Below are positions 7,504-13,314 of a stretch of 19,761 nucleotides of DNA, piece after piece. The notes under the pieces are model-generated. The model did no database searches, was not told the origin of the DNA, and was given only the letters and a program-made list of their open reading frames with translations. This DNA is from CAYMRL01 sp964473205. GTDB taxonomy: Bacteria > Deinococcota > Deinococci > Deinococcales > Trueperaceae. Position 1 is the stretch's first letter; each line of letters begins with the position of its first letter. Both the position numbers and the translations under genes were made by a program. The stretch is taken from assembly GCA_964473205.1 (NCBI GenBank), contig CAYYOK010000061.1, positions 1-19,761 on the forward strand. The letters run 5' to 3'.

Positions 7504-7560
7504 CAGGCGACGTTCCAGAGGCAGCGCGGGCGGGTGGCTGGCTCGGTGGCCATCAGGCGA
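7501..7560. repeat. 10-bp direct repeat CATCAGGCGA at two stop/start junctions
   Basis: CATCAGGCGA occurs at 7501-7510 and 7551-7560, exactly 50 bp apart. Each copy contains, on the minus strand, GCC-TGA-TG: a stop codon overlapping an ATG. Weaker similarity continues beyond the repeat, which suggests a small local duplication of the epimerase 3' end. Confidence 0.75.
7503..7553 (-). CDS. Possible 16-codon coupling mini-ORF
   Basis: ATG 7553 overlaps the epimerase stop (ATGA) and opens a frame MATEPATRPRCLWNVA, which ends in a TGA overlapping the ATG of the FAD enzyme gene (TGATG). It exactly bridges the otherwise untranslated gap, so ribosomes could pass from one gene to the next by reinitiation. 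Its last codons (TGG AAC GTC GCC TGA TG) copy the end of the epimerase gene (TGG GGC ATC GCC TGA TG). A chance frame is quite possible, and the peptide itself need have no function. Confidence 0.3.
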   Translation of the reverse strand: MATEPATRPRCLWNVA

Positions 7561-8551
7561 TGCCCCAGCGGAACGGGTCGTTCGGATCGAGGATGAGCCG
7601 CGCGTCCGCCGTCACGAAGGCGTGGCCGCGGATGACGGGCAGCACCTCGCCGGTGGGCGAGAGCCGGTAGTGCGCCTCGAACACGCTGCCGATCACGCTC
7701 TCCTGGCGCCAGACGGTTCCAGGAGCCAGTTTGCCGTCGGCCGCGAGGCACGCCAGCTTGGCGCTGGTGCCGGTGCCGCAGGGCGAGCGGTCGTAGGCGG
7801 TGCCGGGGCAGAGCACGAAGCTGCGGCTGTCGGCCGTCTGGCTGGGAGCGAACAGCTCGATGTGGTCGACGAGCGCTCCGTCGGCGCCGGTCACACCCGC
7901 GGCCGCGAGCGCGTCCCTCATGGTGATCGCCTGGGCGGTGAGCTCCGTCAGGTTGCTGGTGTCGACCCTGAGGCCGTGGTTCTCGCTGAGGAAGAACCAG
8001 TTGCCGCCCCAGGCGACGTCGCCGCTGACCTCGCGCAGCGCGCCGGCAGGGTCGGGGACGCTGACCTTGACGCCCTTGGCGTGCCGATAGGCGGGCACGT
8101 TGTGGACGCTGACGCCGCCGTCGGCGTGGAGCTCGCAGTCGACGGTGCCGACGGGCGTCTCGACCTGGTGCCGTCCCGGCCCGATCCTGCCTAGGTGCGC
8201 GAGGGACGCGATCAGGCCGATGGTGCCGTGCCCGCACATGCCCAGGTAGCCGACGTCGTTGAAGAAGATGACGCCGGCCGCGCTACGTGGATCCAGCGGC
8301 CGGCACAGCAGCGCTCCGACGAGCACGCCGGAGCCGCGCGGCTCGTTCACGACGGCGCGCCGCAGGTGGTCGAAGCGCTCCCTGAGCAGCTCGAGGCGCT
8401 GGTGGATCGGCCCGGAGCCCAGGTCGGGGAAGCCGCTCAGCACGAGGCGGGTCGGCTCGCCGCCGGTGTGCGAGTCGACGACGTGCAGCTCGGCAGGCTG
8501 CAGCTCGCCCTCGCCCGGCTCAGCTCTTCGCGGCCCCCTGACCTCGCTCAC
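7553..8551 (-). CDS. 4-hydroxyproline 2-epimerase (proline racemase superfamily)
   Basis: With GTG 8551 the protein is 332 aa, normal for the superfamily. The two catalytic bases are both cysteines: Cys106 in GMCGHGTIG and Cys258 in DRSPCGTGTSA. A Cys/Cys pair is characteristic of 4-hydroxyproline 2-epimerases and proline racemases, which invert the alpha carbon by a two-base mechanism. Beside an FAD D-amino acid dehydrogenase the expected reaction is trans-4-hydroxy-L-proline to cis-4-hydroxy-D-proline. VVDSHTGGEPTRLVLSG and EPRGSG are further family motifs. The GTG overlaps the stop of the paralogous dehydratase gene (GTGA, 8548-8551). A longer open frame upstream is only the shadow of that gene. 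Proline racemase is the main alternative. Confidence 0.9.
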   Translation of the reverse strand: MSEVRGPRRAEPGEGELQPAELHVVDSHTGGEPTRLVLSGFPDLGSGPIHQRLELLRERFDHLRRAVVNEPRGSGVLVGALLCRPLDPRSAAGVIFFNDVGYLGMCGHGTIGLIASLAHLGRIGPGRHQVETPVGTVDCELHADGGVSVHNVPAYRHAKGVKVSVPDPAGALREVSGDVAWGGNWFFLSENHGLRVDTSNLTELTAQAITMRDALAAAGVTGADGALVDHIELFAPSQTADSRSFVLCPGTAYDRSPCGTGTSAKLACLAADGKLAPGTVWRQESVIGSVFEAHYRLSPTGEVLPVIRGHAFVTADARLILDPNDPFRWGIA

Positions 8552-9555
8552 CTGAGGAAGAAGCCGTTCGGCAGGGGATCGTCGGCCGCCACCACCCACT
8601 GGTTGAAGCCGGTGATGCTCGCGCTGCCCGCCACCTCGGGCACCACCGCGCTCAAGCCGCCGACCTCGGTCACGCGCACCGCCTTGCCCGTGAACACCGT
8701 GCCGATGATGCTCTCGTTGCGCAGCTCCTCGCCCAGCGCCAGCCGCCCGCGCGCGTGCAGTTGGGCGACCCGCCCGGCGGTGCCGGTGCCGGTGGGGGAG
8801 CGGTCGACCTCGCGGTCGGCGAAGACGCAGACGTTGCGTTGGCTGTTGCCAGGGTCGCCAGGCGGTCCGTCGATGATCGTGCCGTAGAGCGTGTTCAGCT
8901 CGGGGATCAGCGGGTGTTGCACCTGATACTCGGCCATGACGGCCTGCTTGACCTGATCGCCTAGCTCGATCAGGTCGCGGTAGCTCTCCGGGTTCACCGT
9001 GAGACCGGCCTGCGCGGCGCCCAAGTAGGCGTAGAAAGCGCCGCCGAAGGCGATGTCGACGCTCAGGCGCCCGAAGCGCTTCGTTACGACCTCCAGGTCC
9101 TGCTTCAGCAGGAACGAGGGCACGTTGAGGAAGCGCACCCGGCCGGTGTGCCGGCCATCCCAACGTACGAACGCCTCGATGAAGCCGGCCGGCGAGTCGA
9201 TCCCGACGCGGGTCTCCGGCTCGGCGCGAGGCACGAGACCTTGAGCGACGGCGACGGTGGCCAGGGCGATGATGCCGTGGCCGCACATGTCCGAGTAGCC
9301 CTCGTTGTGCATGAAGATCACGCCGAGGTCGGCGCCGGGGCTCACGGGCTCGGTGACGTAGCAGCCGTACATGTCGGCGTGGCCGCGCGGCTCGTGCATC
9401 AGGGCGGTGCGCACGTGCTCGAGATGAGCTTTGGCGTAGGCGCGCTTCTCGAGGATCGTGGCGCCGGGGATGCGTGGAACGCCGCCGGTGATGATGCGCA
9501 GAGGCTCGCCGGCTGTGTGAGCGTCGACGGTCGTGTAGGTGCGGCTGAACTCCAC
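8548..9555 (-). CDS. trans-3-hydroxy-L-proline dehydratase (proline racemase superfamily)
   Basis: A 335-aa paralogue of the downstream epimerase. The first catalytic position is Cys91 in DMCGHGIIAL, but the second is Thr255 in DRSPTGTGTAG where epimerases have Cys. The Cys/Thr pair is the known signature of trans-3-hydroxy-L-proline dehydratases, which eliminate water to give delta-1-pyrroline-2-carboxylate. The reductase gene three positions downstream would turn this into L-proline. The start is GTG 9555, 7 nt after an AGGAGGAG site that includes the stop codon of the M20 gene, leaving only 13 bp between the two genes. Confidence 0.9.
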   Translation of the reverse strand: MEFSRTYTTVDAHTAGEPLRIITGGVPRIPGATILEKRAYAKAHLEHVRTALMHEPRGHADMYGCYVTEPVSPGADLGVIFMHNEGYSDMCGHGIIALATVAVAQGLVPRAEPETRVGIDSPAGFIEAFVRWDGRHTGRVRFLNVPSFLLKQDLEVVTKRFGRLSVDIAFGGAFYAYLGAAQAGLTVNPESYRDLIELGDQVKQAVMAEYQVQHPLIPELNTLYGTIIDGPPGDPGNSQRNVCVFADREVDRSPTGTGTAGRVAQLHARGRLALGEELRNESIIGTVFTGKAVRVTEVGGLSAVVPEVAGSASITGFNQWVVAADDPLPNGFFLR

Positions 9556-9568
9556 TGGCGAGCTCCTC

Positions 9569-10741
9569 CTAGCGGCGGCGGGCGAACGCTTCCTTGGCCC
9601 GAGCCAGCAGCTCGGGGTCGGTGAGGAGCTCGCCTGCCACGGACGCCAGGATGCTGGCGCCGTCGATGACCGCGGCGTCGCCCGCTGGGGAGAGCGCCGC
9701 CTCGCGGAACGCTACCGTGTGCGGGAGCGCGGCGTCGTCGATCGCGATGGTGCCGTGTAGACCGGGCATGGCCTGCGAGACGTTGCCCATGTCGGTCGAA
9801 CCGCCGGGAGCGTCCAAGACGTACGGCGTCACGCTGCGGCCGCGGCGCGCGACGTGCCGCTCGTACGCCTCCTCCAGCGGCCGGTTGACGGCCATCTCCA
9901 GGTACGGGGGCGAGGAGTCGCCGAGCTCGAGCTTCGCGCCGGTCATCAGGGCGGCGCCTTCGAAGACGCCGCGCAGCCTCGGCGCCAGGTCTTCGAACAG
10001 GTAGGCGGAGTCGGCGGAGCGCGCCACGATGAGCATCGCTGCCTCCTCGGGGATGATGTTGGCCGCGTCGCCGCCGTGCGTGACGATCGCGTGGATCCGC
10101 ACGTCCGAGCGCACCTGCTGCCTCAGCGCGTCGATCCCGGCGAAGGCCAGCCGCACGGCGTCGAGGGCGTTCACCCCCAGATGTGGCGCCAGCGCTGCGT
10201 GGGCGGGCTTGCCGCGGTAGCGGACCTCCCATTTCGTGCTCGCCAGGGTCGGCATGTTCGACTGGTTGAGATGCAGCGGGTGGATCATCATCGCGGCGTC
10301 GACGCCGTCGAACGCGCCGCGCTGCAGCATCAGGACCTTGCCGCCGCCGCCCTCCTCGGCCGGCGTGCCGAGAACGACGAGCTTGCCGGGCAGCTCGCTC
10401 ATCAGCGGAGCGAGGGCGAAGGCCGCGCCGGCTCCCATCGTCGCGATGACGTTGTGACCGCAGGCGTGTCCGATGCCGGGAAGGGCGTCGTACTCGCAGA
10501 GGACGGCGACGGTCGGGCCGGGACCGGAGCCGTCGAGCTCGGCGCGGAACGCCGTCGGCAGGTCCGCCACGCCCCGGCTCAGACTGAAGCCGCGTCGCTC
10601 CAGCTCCTCGCTCAGCCAGGCGCTGGCCTTCTCCTCCTCGAAGCGGATCTCGGGGTTGGCGTGGATGCGGTGGCTGAGCTCGAGCAGCGCCGACCTCTCT
10701 CGTTCGAGCTGCTCGTCGATGCGCCGGACCAGGTCTGTCAC
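9569..10741 (-). CDS. M20 family metallo-amidohydrolase (M20D type)
   Basis: A 390-aa cytosolic enzyme. LLELSHRIHANPEIRFEEE near the N-terminus and EYDALPGIGHACGHN (83-97) are typical of the M20D group (p-aminobenzoyl-glutamate hydrolase, IAA-amino acid hydrolase, N-acyl amino acid hydrolase). Metal and catalytic residues are Cys94, His96 and the Glu pair 129-130 in TPAEEGGGGK. A dimerisation domain with THGGDAANIIPEEA follows, then GGSTDMGNVSQ and LPHTVAFREAA. It releases an amino acid or acid from an amide or peptide bond; releasing (hydroxy)proline from a conjugate would fit the operon but is inference. The start is GTG 10741, with a GGGAGGA site close before it. Confidence 0.88.
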   Translation of the reverse strand: MTDLVRRIDEQLERERSALLELSHRIHANPEIRFEEEKASAWLSEELERRGFSLSRGVADLPTAFRAELDGSGPGPTVAVLCEYDALPGIGHACGHNVIATMGAGAAFALAPLMSELPGKLVVLGTPAEEGGGGKVLMLQRGAFDGVDAAMMIHPLHLNQSNMPTLASTKWEVRYRGKPAHAALAPHLGVNALDAVRLAFAGIDALRQQVRSDVRIHAIVTHGGDAANIIPEEAAMLIVARSADSAYLFEDLAPRLRGVFEGAALMTGAKLELGDSSPPYLEMAVNRPLEEAYERHVARRGRSVTPYVLDAPGGSTDMGNVSQAMPGLHGTIAIDDAALPHTVAFREAALSPAGDAAVIDGASILASVAGELLTDPELLARAKEAFARRR

Positions 10742-10759
10742 GGTTCCTCCCTAGGAGCT

Positions 10760-10776
10760 CTCGCGCTCAGCGCGAG
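10760..10776 (-). promoter_or_regulatory. Hairpin upstream of the M20 gene
   Basis: CTCGCGC (10760-10766), loop TCA, GCGCGAG (10770-10776): a perfect 7-bp stem with a 3-nt loop. It ends 18 bp before the GTG and lies just ahead of the ribosome site. It may terminate or attenuate transcription from the pantothenate kinase gene. No T-run is seen. Confidence 0.4.
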
Positions 10777-10788
10777 CCCATCTTCCGC

Positions 10789-10836
10789 GTCGCCAGAAGC
10801 TGCTGTCGCTAGAGGCTACTGTCGCCAGAGGCTACT
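10789..10836. repeat. 16-bp tandem repeat, 3 units, overlapping a stop codon
   Basis: Units: GTCGCCAGAAGCTGCT (10789-10804), GTCGCTAGAGGCTACT (10805-10820) and GTCGCCAGAGGCTACT (10821-10836). The third overlaps the minus-strand TAG stop of the pantothenate kinase-like gene (10835-10837). With the hairpin at 10760-10776, it fills the 93-bp gap to the M20 gene. Confidence 0.88.
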
Positions 10837-11710
10837 AGACGCGCTCTTCCGCGAGCAAGGCGGCGCCCAGCGCCACCGCGTGACCCGCTTCGTACCCATT
10901 GTCGTAGTTGGCGTCAGCCGGCGCGATCGGTGCGTTCGGGAAGCCGTAGACCCTGAACACGGCCTTCACCATGTTGCTGATGGCCGGCTGCTCGGCGAGG
11001 CGGCCGATGAGGACCACCTGCTCGAGCCCGTTGGTGCGAGCCGCTCCGAGCGCGATGAGCCCGATGGTCTGCGCCACCATCGTGACCAGGCCGGCGGCGA
11101 GGTCCTCGCGCGCCGGCTCCTCCTCGAGCCTGGCGAGTCGTCCCAGGCTCACCGCCGTGGCCGTCGGAGGAAGGCTGCCGAGGCTGCCGCCGAGGACCTC
11201 GCCGAGCGTCGTATCGACCGCTGCCGCGGTGCCGGTGAGGGCCAGCGAGCAGATCGTCAGCGCGTTGCTCTCGCCCAGCATGCGAGAGCCCAGGCCCTCC
11301 AGCGTGCCGCCGCCCACCGGCGTCCCGCCGACGTGGCGGTACTCGCCGACGGTCGCATCGGCGGAGATCATCGCCGTGCCCGTGCCGCACGAGACGACCA
11401 GCGCGCGGTCTACACCCGCGCCGTGGAGTCCGCCGCGCCCCGCTGCCGACGGCTCGTCGATCTGGACGATCGGCGTTCCGTTCAGAGCCGCGGGCAGCTC
11501 GCGAGCGCGCCCGCCCGTGACCGCGATGCTCTCGATGCCACCGGAACCGTCTACGAGCCCCGCCAGCCGTAAAAGCTCCTCGATGAGCCCAGCCAGCAGC
11601 TCGACGCTGGCTGGGCCGGGGCGCAGGCGCGAGGTCCGAGCGACGATCTCGCCGCGCTCGAAGAGCAGTGCGTCGGTGACGGTCAGGCCGAAGTCGACGG
11701 CGGCGCGCAT
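10835..11710 (-). CDS. Type II pantothenate kinase-like protein (Fumble/CoaW type)
   Basis: With ATG 11710 the protein is 291 aa. It shows the ASKHA-fold phosphate loops: VDFGLTVTDALLF (5-17), SIAVTGGRAREL (61-72), IDEPSA with Glu86 as probable catalytic base, SCGTGTAMISAD (107-118) and HVGGTPVGGGTLEGLG (126-141). This last motif is characteristic of type II pantothenate kinases such as Staphylococcus CoaW, which make 4'-phosphopantothenate for coenzyme A. ANYDNGYEAGHAVALGAAL closes the fold. A TTG 9 nt upstream could also start it, but ATG 11710 has a TAGCTT box exactly 7 nt before it. It may head the hydroxyproline operon, though the repeat and hairpin that follow could separate it. Another sugar or acid kinase of the same fold is the alternative. 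Confidence 0.8.
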   Translation of the reverse strand: MRAAVDFGLTVTDALLFERGEIVARTSRLRPGPASVELLAGLIEELLRLAGLVDGSGGIESIAVTGGRARELPAALNGTPIVQIDEPSAAGRGGLHGAGVDRALVVSCGTGTAMISADATVGEYRHVGGTPVGGGTLEGLGSRMLGESNALTICSLALTGTAAAVDTTLGEVLGGSLGSLPPTATAVSLGRLARLEEEPAREDLAAGLVTMVAQTIGLIALGAARTNGLEQVVLIGRLAEQPAISNMVKAVFRVYGFPNAPIAPADANYDNGYEAGHAVALGAALLAEERV

Positions 11711-11717
11711 GGCAGGC

Positions 11718-11723
11718 AAGCTA
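11718..11723 (-). promoter_or_regulatory. -10 box TAGCTT for leaderless pantothenate kinase transcript
   Basis: Minus-strand TAGCTT is followed by GCCTGCC (7 nt) and the ATG at 11710. There is no ribosome site before this ATG, as expected for a leaderless message. The box would drive the pantothenate kinase gene and possibly the genes after it. The rest of the divergent gap to 11829 shows no further clear signal. Confidence 0.45.
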
Positions 11724-11829
11724 GCACGGTCCAGGGCGACATCGCACGACTGGGGATGACGGCTGTGGTGGCCGTGGCGCGGCCCGCTGACGTGGGCGCC
11801 AGGTGCGCCTCATTGGGCGATGATGCGGC

Positions 11830-12516
11830 ATGGACGCAGGACTCCCTCCTCTGCCGCGCCCTCGACCGGGGCGCGTCGTGATCACAGGCAGCTACGTCCG
11901 GCTCGAGCCGCTGGGCTCCGGCCACCGCGACGAGCTACTCGCGGCGTCCTCGCGCCCCGGCAGCCAAGAGCGGTTCAGGTACCTGTTCGAGCCGCCGCCT
12001 CAGGAGCACGACTTCGGGGCTTGGATCGAGCGCGCGTCGGGGTCGTCCGACCCGCTGTACTGGGCGGTGATCGATCTGGCCACCGGCCGCTGCGAGGGCA
12101 GGCACGCCCTGATGCGGATCGTTCCCGAGCACGGCGTCATCGAGATAGGGAGCATCCTGTGGAACCCGCCGCTGGCCGGCACGCAGGGCGCGACCGAGGC
12201 GTTGTTCCTGATGGCCGACTACGTGTTCACGGAGCTGGGTTACCGGCGTTTCGAGTGGAAGTGCAACGCCGCCAACGCTCACAGCCGCCGCGCGGCGGGG
12301 CGCTTCGGCTTCGCGTTCGAGGGAGTGTTCAGGCAGCACATGGTCGTGAAAGGACAGAACCGCGACACAGCCTGGTTCGCGCTTCTCGATCGCGAGTGGC
12401 CGCGGCTTCGGCGCGCCTACTTGGGTTGGCTCGAGCCGGCGAACTTCGATGGGCAAGGAAGGCAGATCAGGCGGCTGGGCGAGCTCATGCTCGAGGAGGG
12501 CGCCGTCCGGGGCTGA
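11830..12516 (+). CDS. GNAT family N-acetyltransferase (RimJ/RimL-like)
   Basis: A 228-aa protein. The order of motifs fits the RimJ/RimL-like acetyltransferases: GSYVRLEPLGSGHRDELL near the N-terminus; IEIGSILWNPPLAGTQGATEALFLMADYVF, which includes the beta4 strand and the acetyl-CoA binding helix; then LGYRRFEWKCNAANAHSRRA and AGRFGFAFEGVFRQHMVVKG, the region that binds the acceptor. Homologues of this small group are usually uncharacterised; the substrate could be a protein N-terminus, an amino acid or a small molecule. It is a single plus-strand gene, convergent with csoR. The ATG at 11830 has no clear ribosome site, so the exact start is less sure than the family. Confidence 0.88.
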   Translation: MDAGLPPLPRPRPGRVVITGSYVRLEPLGSGHRDELLAASSRPGSQERFRYLFEPPPQEHDFGAWIERASGSSDPLYWAVIDLATGRCEGRHALMRIVPEHGVIEIGSILWNPPLAGTQGATEALFLMADYVFTELGYRRFEWKCNAANAHSRRAAGRFGFAFEGVFRQHMVVKGQNRDTAWFALLDREWPRLRRAYLGWLEPANFDGQGRQIRRLGELMLEEGAVRG

Positions 12517-12545
12517 GCGCCGCTCGTGCGCGCTGGCTGCTCGGC

Positions 12546-12881
12546 TCAGGTGCGGTACTTGAGAGCCTCCATCAGCTCGGTGACGATCTGCTCGGAGTCG
12601 CCGCGGCTCGCGGCGGTCGTGACGTGGTCGCGGACGTGCGATCGCAGCACGCCCTCGCCGACCTTGCTCAGCGCGCCCTGCACGGCGCTTATCTGCTTGA
12701 GCACGTCGACGCAGTAGACGCCAGGGTCCTCGAGCATGCGCAGCACGCCCTCGAGGTGGCCGCGGGCGCTCTTGAGGCGCAGGATCGAGTCCTGCCGCGT
12801 CTGAGGGTCCAGGTGCAGGCAGTCGTGTGCGGTCGCCGCCTCGGGTGGTGCGCTGGTCAGATCCATGCGGTCAGAATCCAT
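12546..12881 (-). CDS. csoR: CsoR family copper-sensing transcriptional repressor
   Basis: A 111-aa all-helical DUF156 repressor. SILRLKSARGHLEGVLRMLE is the first helix, then YCVDVLKQISAVQGALSKVG and LRSHVRDHV. Aligned with CsoR proteins, the metal ligands are Cys57, His82 and His86, with the correct spacing of 25 and 4, but the third ligand is His where classical copper CsoR has Cys. An extra His-x-Cys-x-His lies at 19-23. CsoR tetramers bind operators when metal-free and release them on binding Cu(I). The gene lies 13 bp after copZ, so it should be autoregulated through the operator in front of copZ. ATG 12866 is a possible alternative start; neither has a strong ribosome site. Confidence 0.9.
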   Translation of the reverse strand: MDSDRMDLTSAPPEAATAHDCLHLDPQTRQDSILRLKSARGHLEGVLRMLEDPGVYCVDVLKQISAVQGALSKVGEGVLRSHVRDHVTTAASRGDSEQIVTELMEALKYRT

Positions 12882-12894
12882 ACGGTGGGCCTAG

Positions 12895-13119
12895 CTATGC
12901 GGCTGCCGGGCTCGCGCCGTAGCCTTCGGCCTGGACGGCGGCGAGCAGGTCCGCCACCTCGGCGCGACCCCTTACTTCGGCCTTGCCTTCGGCGAGGTCG
13001 ACGCTGACGCCTTCGACGCCAGGCACCCGTCCGAGGGCCGTCTCGACAGCCGCGCGGCAGTGCGAGCAGGACATGCCTGTGATCTTGAGTTCGACGAGCT
13101 CGGCCGTGTGCTCAGCCAT
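12895..13119 (-). CDS. copZ: Copper chaperone CopZ (heavy-metal-associated domain)
   Basis: A 74-aa single HMA domain: ELKITGMSCSHCRAAVETAL has the Cu(I)-binding Cys18 and Cys21 in the M-x-C-x-x-C loop, and the ferredoxin-like fold is completed by VEGVSVDLAEGKAEVRG and VQAEGYGA. It carries Cu(I) in the cytosol to CopA or CsoR. ATG 13119 is chosen because an AGGAGG site lies about 8 nt upstream; a longer frame to 13161 would run through the promoter. It is the first gene of the copZ-csoR operon, divergent from copA. Confidence 0.93.
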   Translation of the reverse strand: MAEHTAELVELKITGMSCSHCRAAVETALGRVPGVEGVSVDLAEGKAEVRGRAEVADLLAAVQAEGYGASPAAA

Positions 13120-13140
13120 CGTGAACCTCCTAGGAGGCAG

Positions 13141-13146
13141 ATCATA
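13141..13146 (-). promoter_or_regulatory. copZ -10 box TATGAT
   Basis: Minus-strand TATGAT (5 of 6 to consensus) lies 21 bp before the copZ ATG, giving a leader of roughly 14 nt that contains the AGGAGG site. The operator at 13161-13177 covers the -35 and spacer area, so a bound repressor would block the polymerase. Confidence 0.6.
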
Positions 13147-13160
13147 GCACCGTGAGTGCA

Positions 13161-13177
13161 CCCCACTAGGGGTGGGG
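13161..13177. promoter_or_regulatory. Probable CsoR operator O1 (copZ side)
   Basis: CCCCAC (13161-13166), 5 nt, GTGGGG (13172-13177). The GC-rich inverted repeat of C4/G4 type matches known CsoR operators, and the same CCCCAC-N5-GTGGGG recurs at the copA promoter. It overlaps the expected -35 region of copZ. Confidence 0.75.
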
Positions 13178-13240
13178 GAGACATCGGGTCTCGGCGAAGT
13201 GGCTGTCTAGCGCAGCGCGGTAGTTCGGCGATGATACACG

Positions 13241-13259
13241 ACCCCACCCGGGGTGGGGT
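13241..13259. promoter_or_regulatory. Probable CsoR operator O2 (copA side)
   Basis: ACCCCACCC, central G, GGGTGGGGT: a perfect 9-bp inverted repeat containing CCCCAC-N5-GTGGGG. Its right end touches the TATGGT -10 box, so binding would repress copA. Confidence 0.8.
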
Positions 13260-13264
13260 ATGGT
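13259..13264 (+). promoter_or_regulatory. copA -10 box TATGGT
   Basis: TATGGT (4 of 6 to consensus) adjoins operator O2 and lies 50 bp before the copA ATG. No good -35 is seen; repression by overlap with O2 is the likely control. Confidence 0.45.
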
Positions 13265-13314
13265 AACACCGGAGCGGCGGCCTCGGGGGACGTTGGCGCG
13301 CCGCAGGAGGAACG

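Noticed and set aside
7553..9286. Very long minus-strand frame extending the epimerase upstream
   Set aside because: The added N-terminus is Arg-rich shadow sequence lying over the dehydratase gene; the homologous part begins after GTG 8551.
9854..11572. 572-codon plus-strand frame over the M20 and pantothenate kinase genes
   Set aside because: It spans two real genes and the repeat-filled gap between them, and has no recognisable motif.
11711..11719. TTG 11719 as start of the pantothenate kinase-like gene
   Set aside because: It overlaps the TAGCTT box that sits 7 nt before ATG 11710, and it has no ribosome site.
12546..12881. Nickel/cobalt repressor RcnR
   Set aside because: The C-H-H ligand pattern fits RcnR, but the gene is linked to copZ and copA, lacks the His at position 3 typical of RcnR, and faces CsoR-type operators.
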